DNA of 64,000 nucleotides, from the NCBI RefSeq assembly GCF_050003625.1, contig NC_134399.1:106246615-106310614 (forward strand), read 5' to 3'. Shown piece by piece: positions 1 to 10,521 of the stretch (its first letter is position 1; each line of letters opens with the position of its first letter). The stretch comes from Haematobia irritans (lineage: Eukaryota > Arthropoda > Insecta > Diptera > Muscidae). The notes beneath the pieces were generated by a model. The model was not told where the DNA came from. It ran no database searches and worked only from the letters and a program-made list of their open reading frames with translations. Made by a program: the position numbers and the translations under genes.

Positions 1-2
1 TT

Positions 3-1028
3 GCTCCATTAAGGACAGACGAAGATTTTTTTAATCGAAAACAGAAGAGTTTCCACAAAAGTCAAAAGCATGGTGGACTTGAGAAAATAGGAATTAAAAT
101 GGTTACTCAATTTCCGTTAGAACCAATGCACCTCATAGATTTGGGTGTTACCAAAAAAATAATCACAGCGCTTCTGCAACGAAAAGATTTTATATCCAAA
201 GAAAACTTAACAATATTATCGGATCGCCTAGTACAAATGACGCCATACGTTCCACAAGAATTCCAGAGGAAGCCTAGGGGACTCGATGAAATAAAGCGTT
301 GGAAAGCTACAGAGTTAAGGCAATTCACTTTATATTATGGACCCATAGTTCTTAAAGGTTTGACAAATGAAAACTTTTATTACGAAATGCTTCTATTACA
401 CTCAGCTTACAGACTATTGTCAACACCCAAGCATTTTCTTGCAAATATTAGTACTTCAGAGGAACTTTTAAAACAATTTGTTGAAAACTTTGAGACAATA
501 TTTGGGGATGATAGCTTGGTGTTTAATGTACATAGCTTGCTCCATTTGCCAAAATGTGCTCAAGATTTCGGCAGTGCACCTGAATTTTCCGCTTACTGCT
601 ACGAAAATTTTTTGCAAGAAGAAAAGAAACGCATTAGAAGCCCAACAAATATATTGGAGCAAATAAAAAATCAATTTTATAATATACCTTTAACACAAAG
701 CAAAAAATATCTCAGCATTAAAAAGCCACGGGGAGGCAAAATAATCGGTATTCAAACAGAAAATTTTTTTCTTAGCGCAATACGTCCAAATAATTTCTGT
801 TCTGCGTATCCTTTTATACCTATCATTATTACTGGATTTAGCGATAATGGTTCTATAAAAGGTAAAAGAATTCAAAATCTAAAAAACTTTTACGAACTTC
901 CAGTTATGTCCTCGAGTTTGGGAATATATGTAGGTGATTTAATAAATGATACAGAGGAAGAAACATTTTCGTTTACATCTACACAGTCTCACATAAGTTT
1001 ACATACCCTTGAGGTTTTTACCTTATAA
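3..1028 (+). CDS. C-terminal part of a CACTA-like (DUF4218-type) transposase, cut by window edge
   Basis: The frame is open from base 3 to the TAA at 1026-1028, giving 341 residues; the first in-frame ATG at 99 is internal, because recognisable sequence (PLRTDEDF near residues 2-9) precedes it. Further blocks are FPLEPMHLIDLGV, KPRGLDEIKRWKATELRQF, then NVHSLLHLP followed by YENFLQEEKKRIRSP. The last two resemble the His/Glu-containing block of DUF4218 in CACTA/EnSpm-like transposases and in many insect transposase-like proteins. The likely role is DNA transposition in the nucleus, but the catalytic N-terminal region would lie upstream of the window. No internal stop or frameshift is seen. 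The DUF4806-like exon 700 bp downstream on the same strand may belong to the same element. Family assignment is from remembered motif patterns, so it is moderate. Confidence 0.6.
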   Translation, partial: APLRTDEDFFNRKQKSFHKSQKHGGLEKIGIKMVTQFPLEPMHLIDLGVTKKIITALLQRKDFISKENLTILSDRLVQMTPYVPQEFQRKPRGLDEIKRWKATELRQFTLYYGPIVLKGLTNENFYYEMLLLHSAYRLLSTPKHFLANISTSEELLKQFVENFETIFGDDSLVFNVHSLLHLPKCAQDFGSAPEFSAYCYENFLQEEKKRIRSPTNILEQIKNQFYNIPLTQSKKYLSIKKPRGGKIIGIQTENFFLSAIRPNNFCSAYPFIPIIITGFSDNGSIKGKRIQNLKNFYELPVMSSSLGIYVGDLINDTEEETFSFTSTQSHISLHTLEVFTL

Positions 1029-1282
1029 CTAAACATGTTTCTTGTTGTTGTTTATAATCCAGACTAAAAACATCTTCTTGAAAATGGAAAAATACATTGT
1101 TTTTCAAATTACTTTACAAAATCTAAAGCATACATATGCATATTTTATTATATTTTAATAATTAAAGAAAATACAATTTCTTAAACCGTATGTAAACTTG
1201 TGTAAGACTGTGTATATACTGTAAGATGATAGCATTTCATATGAATGGTTCAATGATAATATTTCCCTTAATTCATACTTGC

Positions 1283-1342
1283 TATTAAATTTATTATATC
1301 ATAAGTTCTTAGTACTCACCTTATGATATAATAAATTTAATA
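1283..1342. repeat. Perfect 23-bp inverted repeat (hairpin)
   Basis: Bases 1283-1305 are exactly reverse-complementary to 1320-1342, with a 14-base spacer. The arms are almost pure A/T. The right arm abuts a MITE-like end (GAGTTTAGCCGCTAAAATC from 1344), and CTCACCT inside the spacer resembles the reversed terminus of that MITE. The hairpin may therefore be a rearranged MITE end. Confidence 0.85.
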
Positions 1343-1537
1343 GAGTTTAGCCGCTAAAATCAAAAATATACCAGTAAAACAAGCATAAAATTATACCTAC
1401 TTATAACTTGATGGGGAAATGACCCAAAACAACGTTTTATATAGTTAGTATTCTTTAAAATAGATTATTAAAGAAAAGTAATCGTGAAAACTGTCGATTT
1501 TAGCGTCCAAATTCAAACTTAATAACCACCTATACAC
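1343..1537 (+). mobile_element. Degenerate Harbinger-like MITE
   Basis: It matches in order the element at 9040-9265: GAGTTTAGCCGCTAAAATC, a central ATAACTTGATGGGG block, TTATTAAAGAAAAGTAATCGTG, then AAACTTAATAACCACCT. Its outer left terminus is missing and is replaced by the hairpin. Non-coding, about 195 bp. Confidence 0.65.
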
Positions 1538-1711
1538 AAAAGTAAATTAAGAAATTAATTAAACTGGTGCTGACAAATTTTACTGAATTATAGAGTGACA
1601 GATGACAATGGAGATGAAAAATGGCTTATCAATGCGAATTTTGCAAAAACTGAAAGGCAAGTGTTTTATTTTATTGTTTTATTTACATTTTTTTTAAATT
1701 AATTTTTCCAG

Positions 1712-2022
1712 ATCTCGACAACAAATTGGGAGATATGCAAACACAAAATGAACTTCAGGCGAAACAAATAAACGAGTTAAAGGAAAAACTTGACAATTCA
1801 AACAAAGTAATAGCTACGGAACTGTCTGCCATTAAAATTTATTTTAAAGAGATTGTGGACCAAAATAGTAAGAAAAGATCATCTACCACCTATTTCCCAA
1901 TTGAGACAGTGGAAGATATGCGTAGCTTAGAGAGAAAATTAGAAGAAGAAGACGATAATGAAATTTTACACGCTGTAAAAAAAACTAGCCTTCCCGGCAC
2001 TCGAAACTCGAGTGCATTGTAA
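1712..2022 (+). CDS. DUF4806-like exon, probably transposon-derived
   Basis: The open frame follows a convincing 3' splice site (T-rich tract ending in CAG at 1709-1711) and ends at a TAA in 2020-2022. Residues after the splice junction form a short charged helix, probably a coiled coil (ELQAKQINELKEKLDNSNK), followed by FPIETVEDMRSLERKLEEED. That second segment resembles the start of the DUF4806 domain of insect transposon-associated proteins. The expected rest of the domain is missing, so this is a truncated copy or one exon of several. The first in-frame ATG is 1735; a GC-type donor (AAAG|GCAAGT) lies near 1660, but the upstream exon is uncertain. DUF4806 assignment is tentative. Confidence 0.45.
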
Positions 2023-2164
2023 GCCTTTAACGGATGGTACAAAGGTCCTAGATGATATGGAACTCTAGCGAATCCTATATCCACATATCAAAGAATTTAC
2101 ACACTTAGCTGTAGTTATGTCCTGTATATGGAACGAAAACACATTCAAAAGAAAAACGTTTTGA

Positions 2165-2750
2165 TATTTCGTTTTGTTTGTATGAGAATACACACATTGA
2201 TTGTCAAAGATGATTTTTTTCAATTTTTTGGCCTGAGAATTTATTTAAATTTTAACAAAGTTTTTACTTTTTTATTGACACATATTGCATACGTTCGTTT
2301 GCTACTCTACAACAGAATATTAATGTTCTGTTCTTGTATATCGATCGAAAACCCATTCGAAATAAGCCAGTCACTCGAATTCGAATGAATTTGGGATTTT
2401 TATATTTTTGAAAATTCGTGTCGTTTGCATGATTTTCAAAAATTAGTACTTTTTGATTTGATTTTTGTTCCTCTATTTCTAAGGCAAGTCACTTACGCCC
2501 TGTTCCTGTATATCGAACGAAAGCTTTCCTTCGTAATCCAAACAAAAGAATATTGATTTTGGTTTCTCTATTTCGAAATGCCAGTCACTTCATATTTTGT
2601 TGTCGAGTAATAAACGAACATATACAATATGTGTCAAGAAGAAAGTACAAACGATGTTAACATTTGAATGAATTCTCAGGCCAAAAATTTGGAAACGTTC
2701 ATATTTGATAATTAATGTATTCTCATACAAACGAAACGAACTTTCAAAAA
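2165..2750. repeat. Imperfect long inverted repeat (foldback-like)
   Basis: About 165 bp at 2165-2330 reappears in reverse complement at about 2583-2750, with matches such as TTTGTATGAGAATAC, TTTTTGGCCTGAGAAT and TTGACACATATTG. A spacer of about 250 bp separates the arms. A phrase close to CCTGTATATCGAACGAAA also recurs near 2119, 2334 and 2503. No coding capacity is credible here. It may be an old foldback element. Confidence 0.7.
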
Positions 2751-3596
2751 TGGAAAAACCAAAATTCATTCGAGTTCGTGTGTCTGCCTTTCTTTCAATA
2801 CACAAAATATTTTGTAATCTGAAAAACTAAAGGTTATAAAATAAAAGATGCTCTTAAGGATACACACCGATTTTCTATGATGAGTTTTATAATGCATTTT
2901 CCATATATATTTTAATTTTAAAACCAAATTGAAATTTTTTGTTATATGGAGATTAGTATATATTTTTATTATTGCTCCTTTACTGAAAGCAAACCCTTTC
3001 ATTAAGAATAAACTCAATTCTGACTCCCCAAACCACACACCACCTTTCAACATACTAATGTGCCCAGTGTTTAGTTTTATAAAACCTTATACTATTAATG
3101 TCATTTCTTTAACTCACTCTCGTCTCCCCATCAATTCTATCCTAAGCCAAACAAACAGTACCAATTACTTAAAATCGAATCCTAAGAAATACATTCAAAA
3201 TTGGGTTAGCTGTGTCTGTTGTCCCCTCTTTCCATACATGTATTTAAGTCCGATCGTCTTCTATTTGGGATAGATCTTTAGATCGGTGCATTTACAACCA
3301 GTCATGCAAACCGATATTTAGTAAATTTTCGTAATTCTCACATCACAAATGTTTCATCTATATTTTCATGTTTTTAAATGTAGTATTACTCGAGTATCTT
3401 AAAAATGATGTCCTTCAAGTTTAGAGATAATATTATATTAAGCATTATCTGACATATTGACATAAATTTCACATAACATATATGTATCGTTCGATTTACA
3501 TGCATATGTAACCAAACATTCCGTCAACTAAAACCATCTCTCCTTATTACTCTCAAACTTACTCTCCATGCCAGCATAGCAATAATTTTGGGAAAG
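2751..3596. other. Anonymous AT-rich DNA
   Basis: No gene or complete element is seen. CTCAAACTTACTCTCC followed by ATGCCAGCATA near 3551-3578 recurs near 4788-4818. The stretch around 3400-3480 loosely resembles 4205-4310. This suggests an old local duplication. Confidence 0.4.
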
Positions 3597-3598
3597 TA

Positions 3599-4087
3599 CA
3601 CTCAAAAAAGGCGGCGCTAATATCAAATGAACTTTATCCTAGTTCATAAAGATTGGTTAAATTTTGCCCAATGTGAGCAAATGTTCCTTATATGAATAAT
3701 TTTTTGCTTAATTTATTGATGTGAATTAAAAATAAAAGTTTATACAAATATAATACATAATTTTATTAAAAAATAAAACAGTTCATATTATCCTAAAATG
3801 AGAGAAGTTTACTTAAATTGAGTTCATAAGTCTATCAAATAAGTAAATTTTACTACAATTGTACCTGACTTGAACTTCGTACAGCGCTATAGACATTTTA
3901 ACAATTTTTAAATCCAATATTTTCCTTTAACATGTGAAATTTTCTTATACAATAGAAAAAACATTAATACTTGTAACAAATTTTCTTCAATTCCACAAAA
4001 CGTATTCATTTATTTGTAACATGTTGCAATGAAAAAAAACAATGTACTAAAATTTTCCAAAAAAACCTATATTTTCTTTTTTTTGTG
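3599..4087. mobile_element. 489-bp short-TIR element with TA duplication
   Basis: The sequence runs from CACTCAAAAAAGG at 3599 to CTTTTTTTTGTG ending at 4087 and is flanked by TA at 3597-3598 and 4088-4089. Ends of the form CAC...AAAAAA with a TA duplication match several other elements here (for example 33757-34711). It is non-coding and could be mobilised in trans by a Tc1/mariner-type transposase (inference). No undisturbed copy of the site was seen, so the boundaries rest on the ends alone. Confidence 0.55.
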
Positions 4088-4089
4088 TA

Positions 4090-5183
4090 GGTTAAAATTT
4101 CATCGTACGCATTACCAATCTGTCCATAGTTAAATCATCTCTAAATTGACCTTATCAAATTTACCACGATCGCCATCTCATATTTGTCATGTAGCCGGTC
4201 TCGATAATTTGAAAAATGACATCCTTCCGATTTTGCAGACAATGTTTTAATCATCACCTTAATTAGGGAACATATTGGCATAATGATATAATTCTCAAAT
4301 ATATGTATTTTCGTAAAATAAACTTCAATTTACAAATATATCTCGAAGTGAATCCGCTCTATGTTTATGCAAAAAGTCTTAACATGTTCACAAAGATTTC
4401 ATACGAACATTTTATTCTCTTTTACTTATACATTTTTTTTTTTCATAGAAAAACCTCAAAAGTTAGTGATATTAATGTCCATACTTATCGAAAATATACC
4501 CCTATTGTAGTAGCCATATATCCGTATATGGCATCCCTATATCCGTAGCCTTAAATAAATTTTAACTAAAATTGTGTATTATACAATTATGTATTGTTCT
4601 AAATTTTCTTTAACAAAATCAGTTAATATTACTTTTCTATTTGTAACGACTTTAGAAATATATACGGCTAAGTGATCACTTTACTACGTAAAACATCAAA
4701 CCACCCACCACACTCCCCCACCCACCCATCGTACAATTCTATTATTCCCATTGCTTTAGCTCCCAATCAACTCTCACATTATCACTCTCAAACTTACTCT
4801 CCCCCATGCCAGCATAACAAAAGCCAACAGACAATGCACACACACCCACACGCACCCACACTCTACAACAAACCAAACAACAACTCTCTCGCTCTCACTC
4901 TCAAACTACAACACAACAACGACAACAACGTCAATAATTTTAGAAAAATGCAATTTTCTCCATGAAAAATGCATCAATTTAAAAAATAAAAACGATTCGC
5001 CATATCTACAGAAAATTACCTTTCATTTGATACCAAATTTACCATACAACACCACCTCGCACGCTCACAATATGTACCCAAAAAAAAGTGTAGCGTATTA
5101 ATATATAATAATTATACAAAGAGGAGGATTTCAAAAGAATTTTAAATATTTGATTGGCAAAAACATTGTAAAAGAGTTTAATT
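4090..5183. other. AT-rich DNA with a CA/CCA-rich low-complexity block
   Basis: Bases about 4690-4930 are dominated by CA, CCA and CACACCCACA runs, which also creates a spurious open frame of 97 codons. The flanks hold the duplicated phrases shared with 3400-3580. No gene is seen. Confidence 0.5.
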
Positions 5184-5381
5184 ATGATGGATTCCAAGGA
5201 AAAGAATCCTTTAAATATTTCAAAAACATTGACTCTCTATTTTTTAAAGCGTTATTTTTCAGCAGAAGAATTGAGCACGTTTGATGTTTACAAAAATACA
5301 ATAAAGAAAGCGTTTAAAAAAGAGAAAAACAAAATATACAAAGCAAAATGCTTAGAAAATAAACAAGTCAATGAACACTAA
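5184..5381 (+). CDS. Small hypothetical ORF (65 aa)
   Basis: An ATG-initiated frame encodes a lysine-rich peptide containing LYFLKRYFSAEELSTFDVYKNTIKKAFKK. The LKRYFSAEEL pattern faintly recalls the C-terminal part of BEN- or DUF4806-type domains, but the match is too short to trust. It could be a remnant exon of a transposon protein or chance. The downstream sequence is AT-rich with no clear polyadenylation context. Confidence 0.15.
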   Translation: MMDSKEKNPLNISKTLTLYFLKRYFSAEELSTFDVYKNTIKKAFKKEKNKIYKAKCLENKQVNEH

Positions 5382-5780
5382 TATTATAATAGCTTAGTTA
5401 TTAATAAAAATTTTGAATAAGTATTCGAAATATGAAAATGTAAAAATGTATGATTTTTTTTGGTTTTGTTATCAATTATTATTTTATTGCTATGAATTAT
5501 TTATTGTTATTAATTATTATTTTATTACATGAATTATATATTTATTGATCTCTGTATGTAAAAATTTATAAGTTTTTATGGTTTTGTTATTAATTATTTT
5601 AATGCTGTAAATAGAATTATCTCTTTATTGATCTCTTAACTGTAAACCTTTTAATTTAGTAATACATATTTTTAAATAAAAGCATAAATTTATAACCCTG
5701 TTTTTTATTGATCATGAAGGCATTATTTTGGGAAGGTGCGGGGAAGCCCTTCTTAAACAATTCTACAGCACATGGTTCCG
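5382..5780. repeat. AT-rich direct repeats
   Basis: Phrases such as GGTTTTGTTAT(T/C)AATTA and TTTATTGATCTCT recur two to three times between about 5455 and 5640, in the same orientation. No gene is seen. Confidence 0.5.
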
Positions 5781-5782
5781 CA

Positions 5783-7205
5783 CACCCAGAAAAAAGTGCC
5801 TTCGAAACTAAAGGAAAAAAATTTCATCAATATAGTTTATCCATTTTATTTCCATCAAGGTAATTTTTTTTGTAAAATTATAAAATTTACTCGTTTCAGT
5901 AAAAAATCCTAAACTGTAAGCAGTTAGGAATAGTTCATTAACTAGAATAAGGCATGGAATTTTACTCATACTATTTTCTTCGCTGGGTATAAGAATTTAC
6001 TACTAAAAAAGAAAATTTTATTCACCGATAACAAAGCATTCGTAAAAATAAACTAAAACCAAGTTTCCTCAAAATTAGTAAAATTTCTTATAAAATGATA
6101 ATTGCGACTTCCTTTATAATAGAAAGTTTTTCATACATACGAACAACACTTGGCATAGAAAAATATTTTAGTTCATTCGTACTAAGAAGTATGCAATCCT
6201 TTCAAAACTTAAGGAAACACACTTGTTAGAATATAGGAAATTTTCCAAAATTTCTATTGTCTACCTGTAATTGATACCTGTCATCGTAATCGATGTGTTT
6301 GCGCGTGGGTGTAATCGATATGTTTGCGCGTCGGTTGTTTTTTTTTCTAGTTGGAATCGCGTTGTTTTGGTATACGGAGAGATTGTTAAAAAATAATATG
6401 GTAAAATAATATAATAAATAACAAATAAAATATATAAAATATTTGTTATTTTAAATTAGTGAGAAAAATTTTCGTTTTTAAAAATAAATCTATCAATGTT
6501 CGTGATAGTGTATAAAGGAAGAAAACACCAGCAGAATAACAACCCTTTCATTTATCTTCATTTTGGAATCTTCAATTATCAGGTAATATTCAGTGACGCT
6601 AACCTTTTGGAACAAAAATGTTTTATGATTTTTTATATTTGTAGGTATTGAAATTGTAAAAGGAGGACAAAATCGTTAGGCAGCAACTTATTAAAAGTGA
6701 AAAGTACAAGAAGAAGAAAAAGTGCGTTTTACAGTTTATAATATCACACGGAAATTAGAAATAGTGGAATAATAAACTAATATTTCAAAGAGATTCGATG
6801 CTGTTGATACTTAATAAATATATTCAATATATTAATAAAACATGTCTTTTATTGAAGAAAAGTTGCTTATAGAAATAAATAAAATTGTATTTAAAAACGA
6901 AGGTAAGCAGTTCTAATTATGAAGTAAAAGTTTTACCACAAATGTGTAAGATTTGTCCAAATGAATGAAAAAATGTCAATAAAATCATTCCATATATGAA
7001 TTCAAATTAGTTAAATTTTTTCATTCTGTAGTATAGTACATAAATATAGGAAAATGTTAACTAATATATGGAATACATTATTCCTAATTTCTACGAAAAT
7101 CACATCGTTCAAACAAATAAAAATGGCTTTGGCGCTATACGAAGTTCAACTTTCTTCACAATGAGTTCATTTTAACTTAAAGAAGGGGTCACTTTTTTCT
7201 GGGTG
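5783..7205. mobile_element. 1.4-kb element with 16-bp perfect TIRs and CA duplication
   Basis: CACCCAGAAAAAAGTG at 5783-5798 is the exact reverse complement of the bases ending at 7205. CA flanks both sides (5781-5782, 7206-7207). No transposase is encoded. The interior holds a possible small exon with a strong splice donor (6842-6902). The ends resemble the TA/CA-duplicating group elsewhere in the window. Confidence 0.75.
6842..6902 (+). CDS. Possible first coding exon inside the 5783-7205 element
   Basis: An ATG in AT-rich context opens a 20-codon frame rich in Glu, Ile and Lys (MSFIEEKLLIEINKIVF). It reaches AAG|GTAAGC, a strong donor, at 6903; without splicing the frame stops at 6914-6916. 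The start weakly recalls MADF-type domain beginnings, but no downstream exon was found. It may be a remnant of an autonomous parent element or of a captured host exon. Confidence 0.2.
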
Positions 7206-7207
7206 CA

Positions 7208-7899
7208 GGCCTGAAAATTTCCTGATTTTTTATTCTTTCGAGTACGCCTTCTTCGTGTAGCGCTGCAACACGCCTGCAATAAGAAGGGGTGGAGGTGTAG
7301 TTCTATTTTCAGTAATTATATATGAATTCTAATATACACCCCTGTAGAACTCCTTCCGTTTATAGGGCTGGTGAACGCCCTTTTATGAAAGCTACAAAGA
7401 AGGCCTTGCCCTCCAATCTCACCCTATGTTAAATGGAAAGGAAGGTGTAATGTCCTAAGCAGGCCTCTGTAATGTGTAGACAGGCCTGGAAAAAGGCCTT
7501 CCAAGCACATGAACTACGCCGCTGGGTACCAAATTGAAAAATAACAATTTTTCACAGACATTTATAAAGGCTTTTCTGTATTCTCTGGTGAGTGAGCTGT
7601 TTGCTTGCTATCATACATGCGCATGTGCTCATACTCATTTTGTTCTAACGGTATTCTTCGCATACTTCTTTTAGCTTTCATACATATTCTCAGCGATGTG
7701 CGCGTAACCAGTCTTGTATTTTTGTCAACTTGTTTCGCAACAAAACAATTTGTTGAAAATTCAGAATGTTTCTATTGTATCCTCTGTCAAGCATCTACAA
7801 ACACTTTTCAACAACAAATGCCTCATGTTCAAAAGACAAATTTGTTGGGCATCAGAAGATTTTACATACAAATAAAATTGTTAATATTTATTTGCAGTT
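7208..7899. other. Unassigned DNA with repeated AGGCCT motifs
   Basis: This stretch is less AT-rich than its surroundings. AAGGCCTT, GCAGGCCT and CAGGCCTG recur between 7207 and 7505. An apparent 119-codon frame at 7605-7964 is not credible as a gene: it runs into the GAB repeat and has no family resemblance I recognise. Confidence 0.4.
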
Positions 7900-8796
7900 A
7901 TTTTTTTGTGTATATGCCACTTTTGTTTTTGTCCCAACCATTGCGTTACATTATTTTAGTGTAGTGTACAAGTTAAGCTTACAGCTTTCCTTGCAAACAC
8001 ACAAAACCAAAAACAAACATCAAATGCATGCTACACACTATTGTTGTTGGGAACTGTGTTTCGCTCTTTTGTCTCTCAGCAACATCCGCATTTGTTATTC
8101 GTAAACAAAATTAGAGTGAGAGACGGAATCCACAATTATTGCGAGAACTTGATTTGTGTATAAAAAGCCGCAGAAAAACAACAATACGCATAAGAAAAAG
8201 ACAAAAAAAAACATTATTGACTACGATATCGAACTCTGTGGTCAGGTTCACACATGAAAATGCCAGTATATCAAAAACAAAAAATAGAAAAAATGAAATT
8301 AGCTTACCAGTATATGCTTTCTAATACTATTAGATATAATGAACTGGTCTAATAATAAACACCCATGAAAGAAATTAAAATACAAACTTACTCACCTTTG
8401 ATTACTGCCCAGAAAATGCATGATTTTAAAATGTTTGCAATATAAAAACTCCAAGAGCTGATATAATCCATAATTTTTTTCCACATTTGTATTGTAAAAT
8501 GTATGCACTCTCCAATAGAGCCCAACTTTGCACTGTAGAAGAGCAAAACAGTGATCTTGCTTCGTATAAAATTGTAATCTCATGAGAATAAACAAAATAT
8601 GTACACTCATATATATTCCAATTATCCACATTAATAAAGCACAAGAAGCAGTGCATATAAATTCAAATAATGGTAAAACAAATTAACACCCAAAAACCCG
8701 ACTACGGAATGTACAATTAAAAAATGAACTTCTCAGCTAGATATTAAATAATAGCGTGTCGAGAAAAGAGAGGAAGCAAATATAATTCACATTTAA

Positions 8797-9036
8797 AGGT
8801 GAGTATTAAATTCGAGTTTAGCCGCTAAAATCGCCATTTTTTCACGATTACTTTTCTTTAATAATACTTTTTAAGGAATAAAAACCATTTTAAGGAATAC
8901 AAACTTTGTGAAAACTTACTTTGGGCTATTCCCCATCAAGTTGTAATAAAATCTGCAACAAATATGTTTAATTTTATGCCTTTTTTACTGATTTAGTTTT
9001 CACTTTAGTGAAAAAACTCGAACTTAATACCCACCT
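8797..9036 (-). mobile_element. Harbinger-like MITE, first of a head-to-head pair
   Basis: Termini AGGTGAGTATTAA and TTAATACCCACCT flank a 240-bp non-coding body that includes TTTAGCCGCTAAAATCG. TAA precedes it (8794-8796) and follows it (9037-9039), which fits the 3-bp duplications of PIF/Harbinger elements. Strand is given relative to the copies at 1343 and 9040. GAB copies without the insertion read ACATTTAACTCAC across this site. Confidence 0.75.
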
Positions 9037-9039
9037 TAA

Positions 9040-9265
9040 AGGTGAGTATTAACTTCGAGTTTAGCCGCTTAAATCGCTAAAGTGAAAACTAAATCAGTAA
9101 GAAAAAATTATACATATTTGTTGCAAATTTTATTATAACTTGATGGGGGGAAAAGCCCAAAGCAAATTTTCACAAAGTTTGTATTCCTTAAAATGGATTA
9201 TTAAAGAAAAGTAGTCGTGAAAAAATGACGTTTTTAGCGGCTAACGTCGAACTTAATACCCACCT
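9040..9265 (+). mobile_element. Harbinger-like MITE, second of the pair
   Basis: Same termini and interior as the 8797-9036 copy but reversed, and sharing the single TAA at 9037-9039 with it. The outer TAA is 9266-9268. The AACTTGATGGGG and CAAATTTTCACAAAGTTTG blocks are common to the copies at 1343-1537 and 37427-37652. Confidence 0.75.
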
Positions 9266-9763
9266 TAACACAAAAATTTATAGAGACAGGAACTAACTCA
9301 CAGATTTAGTTTGTTGCTATGAGAGCGGGAGAGAGAGAGAGAGAGGCAGAGAGAAGTATGTACACAATATCCAATGCTCCAATGGTGAGAGTCAGAATCC
9401 ACAATTTCGCCGTGATTTTATTTTTCTTTATGGAGAGCAAAAGAGTAACAACCGTAAGCATGCATATACACTAAGCCATTTGCGAAAGAATACACTCACA
9501 TACACACAATTGAACAATATGTACATACAAATGGAATAAATTTAGATTACTATTAGACCGAATGAACCGATTGTTTGCAAATAAATTAAAAAACAAATCT
9601 TCTTCACTCTTATAATTCATTTACAACGAAGTTGAATTTTATTAATTTATTATAATTTGCAAATAGATGGAGCTCAAAACAACTCTCGAAAACGAGAGTA
9701 ACCCGACAATTGTCTGCACCGCACGAATGCTAAAACCGAACTACTGGTTTCTTGACCGGATGC

Positions 9764-10521
9764 CAGGGATGGAAAATGCAGTACGAAAGTACTTTTTTCA
9801 ATACTTTTTCACCCCGGTCAGTACCGTAGTACCCCCGCGAATGATTTAGTACCTTTTGTGTAGACATTTTTGATTCGATATCAGATTTATGGTACAATAG
9901 CTTTGACAAAATATTTTAATATTTTGAGAAAGTCTTTATCAACCTTATTTGCTAATAATCTTTTACAAATATGGCAAAGCAGACATGTTCATGTGGGAAG
10001 AAAATCTCGATTTTGTAAAAGACATAGTCAAAAACAGGATTTTATTGAACTTCAAGAATGTTTTAGTCGAAAAAAGAATGCGATTCTATATTATCGATTT
10101 TTTATTTCTGTAGAAAATGTTGTCAAAATTTTATTTTTATAGAAAATTTTGTCAAAATTTTATTTCAATTGAAAAGTTTGTAAAAATTTTATTTCTATAG
10201 GAAAATTTTGCAAAATTTTATTTCTATAGAAAAAATTTTGCAAAATTTTTTTCTATAGATTTTTTTTGCAAAAATTTTTTCTATAGAAATTTTTTGCAAA
10301 ATTTTTTCTATAGAATTTTTTTGCAAAATTTTATTTCTATAGAAAATTTTTGCAAAATTTTATTTATATAGAAAATTTTGTCAAAATTTTATTTTCTTTA
10401 AAATTCAGTCTCTTGACAATAATCTTCCAGTGAAATTTTTGTTGAAATTTAGTAAAAAGTACCTTTCCGCTCAAAAAATACCTTTTTTGTACTTTCTTAA
10501 AAATTGTATTTTCCATCCCTG
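9764..10521. mobile_element. hAT MITE with 8-bp target duplication
   Basis: The element starts CAGGGATGGAAAATGCAGTA and ends TATTTTCCATCCCTG, with CCGGATGC duplicated at 9756-9763 and 10522-10529. Other GAB copies read straight through this site (GACCGAATGCACAAAATTAACC). An 8-bp duplication with CAGGG termini is typical of hAT elements. The interior is largely a degraded 29-bp minisatellite built around TTTCTATAGAAA. No transposase is encoded, so movement would need a hAT transposase supplied in trans. Confidence 0.9.

Noticed and set aside
4672..4965. 97-codon frame
   Set aside because: It is a translation of CA/CCA low-complexity DNA with no domain resemblance.
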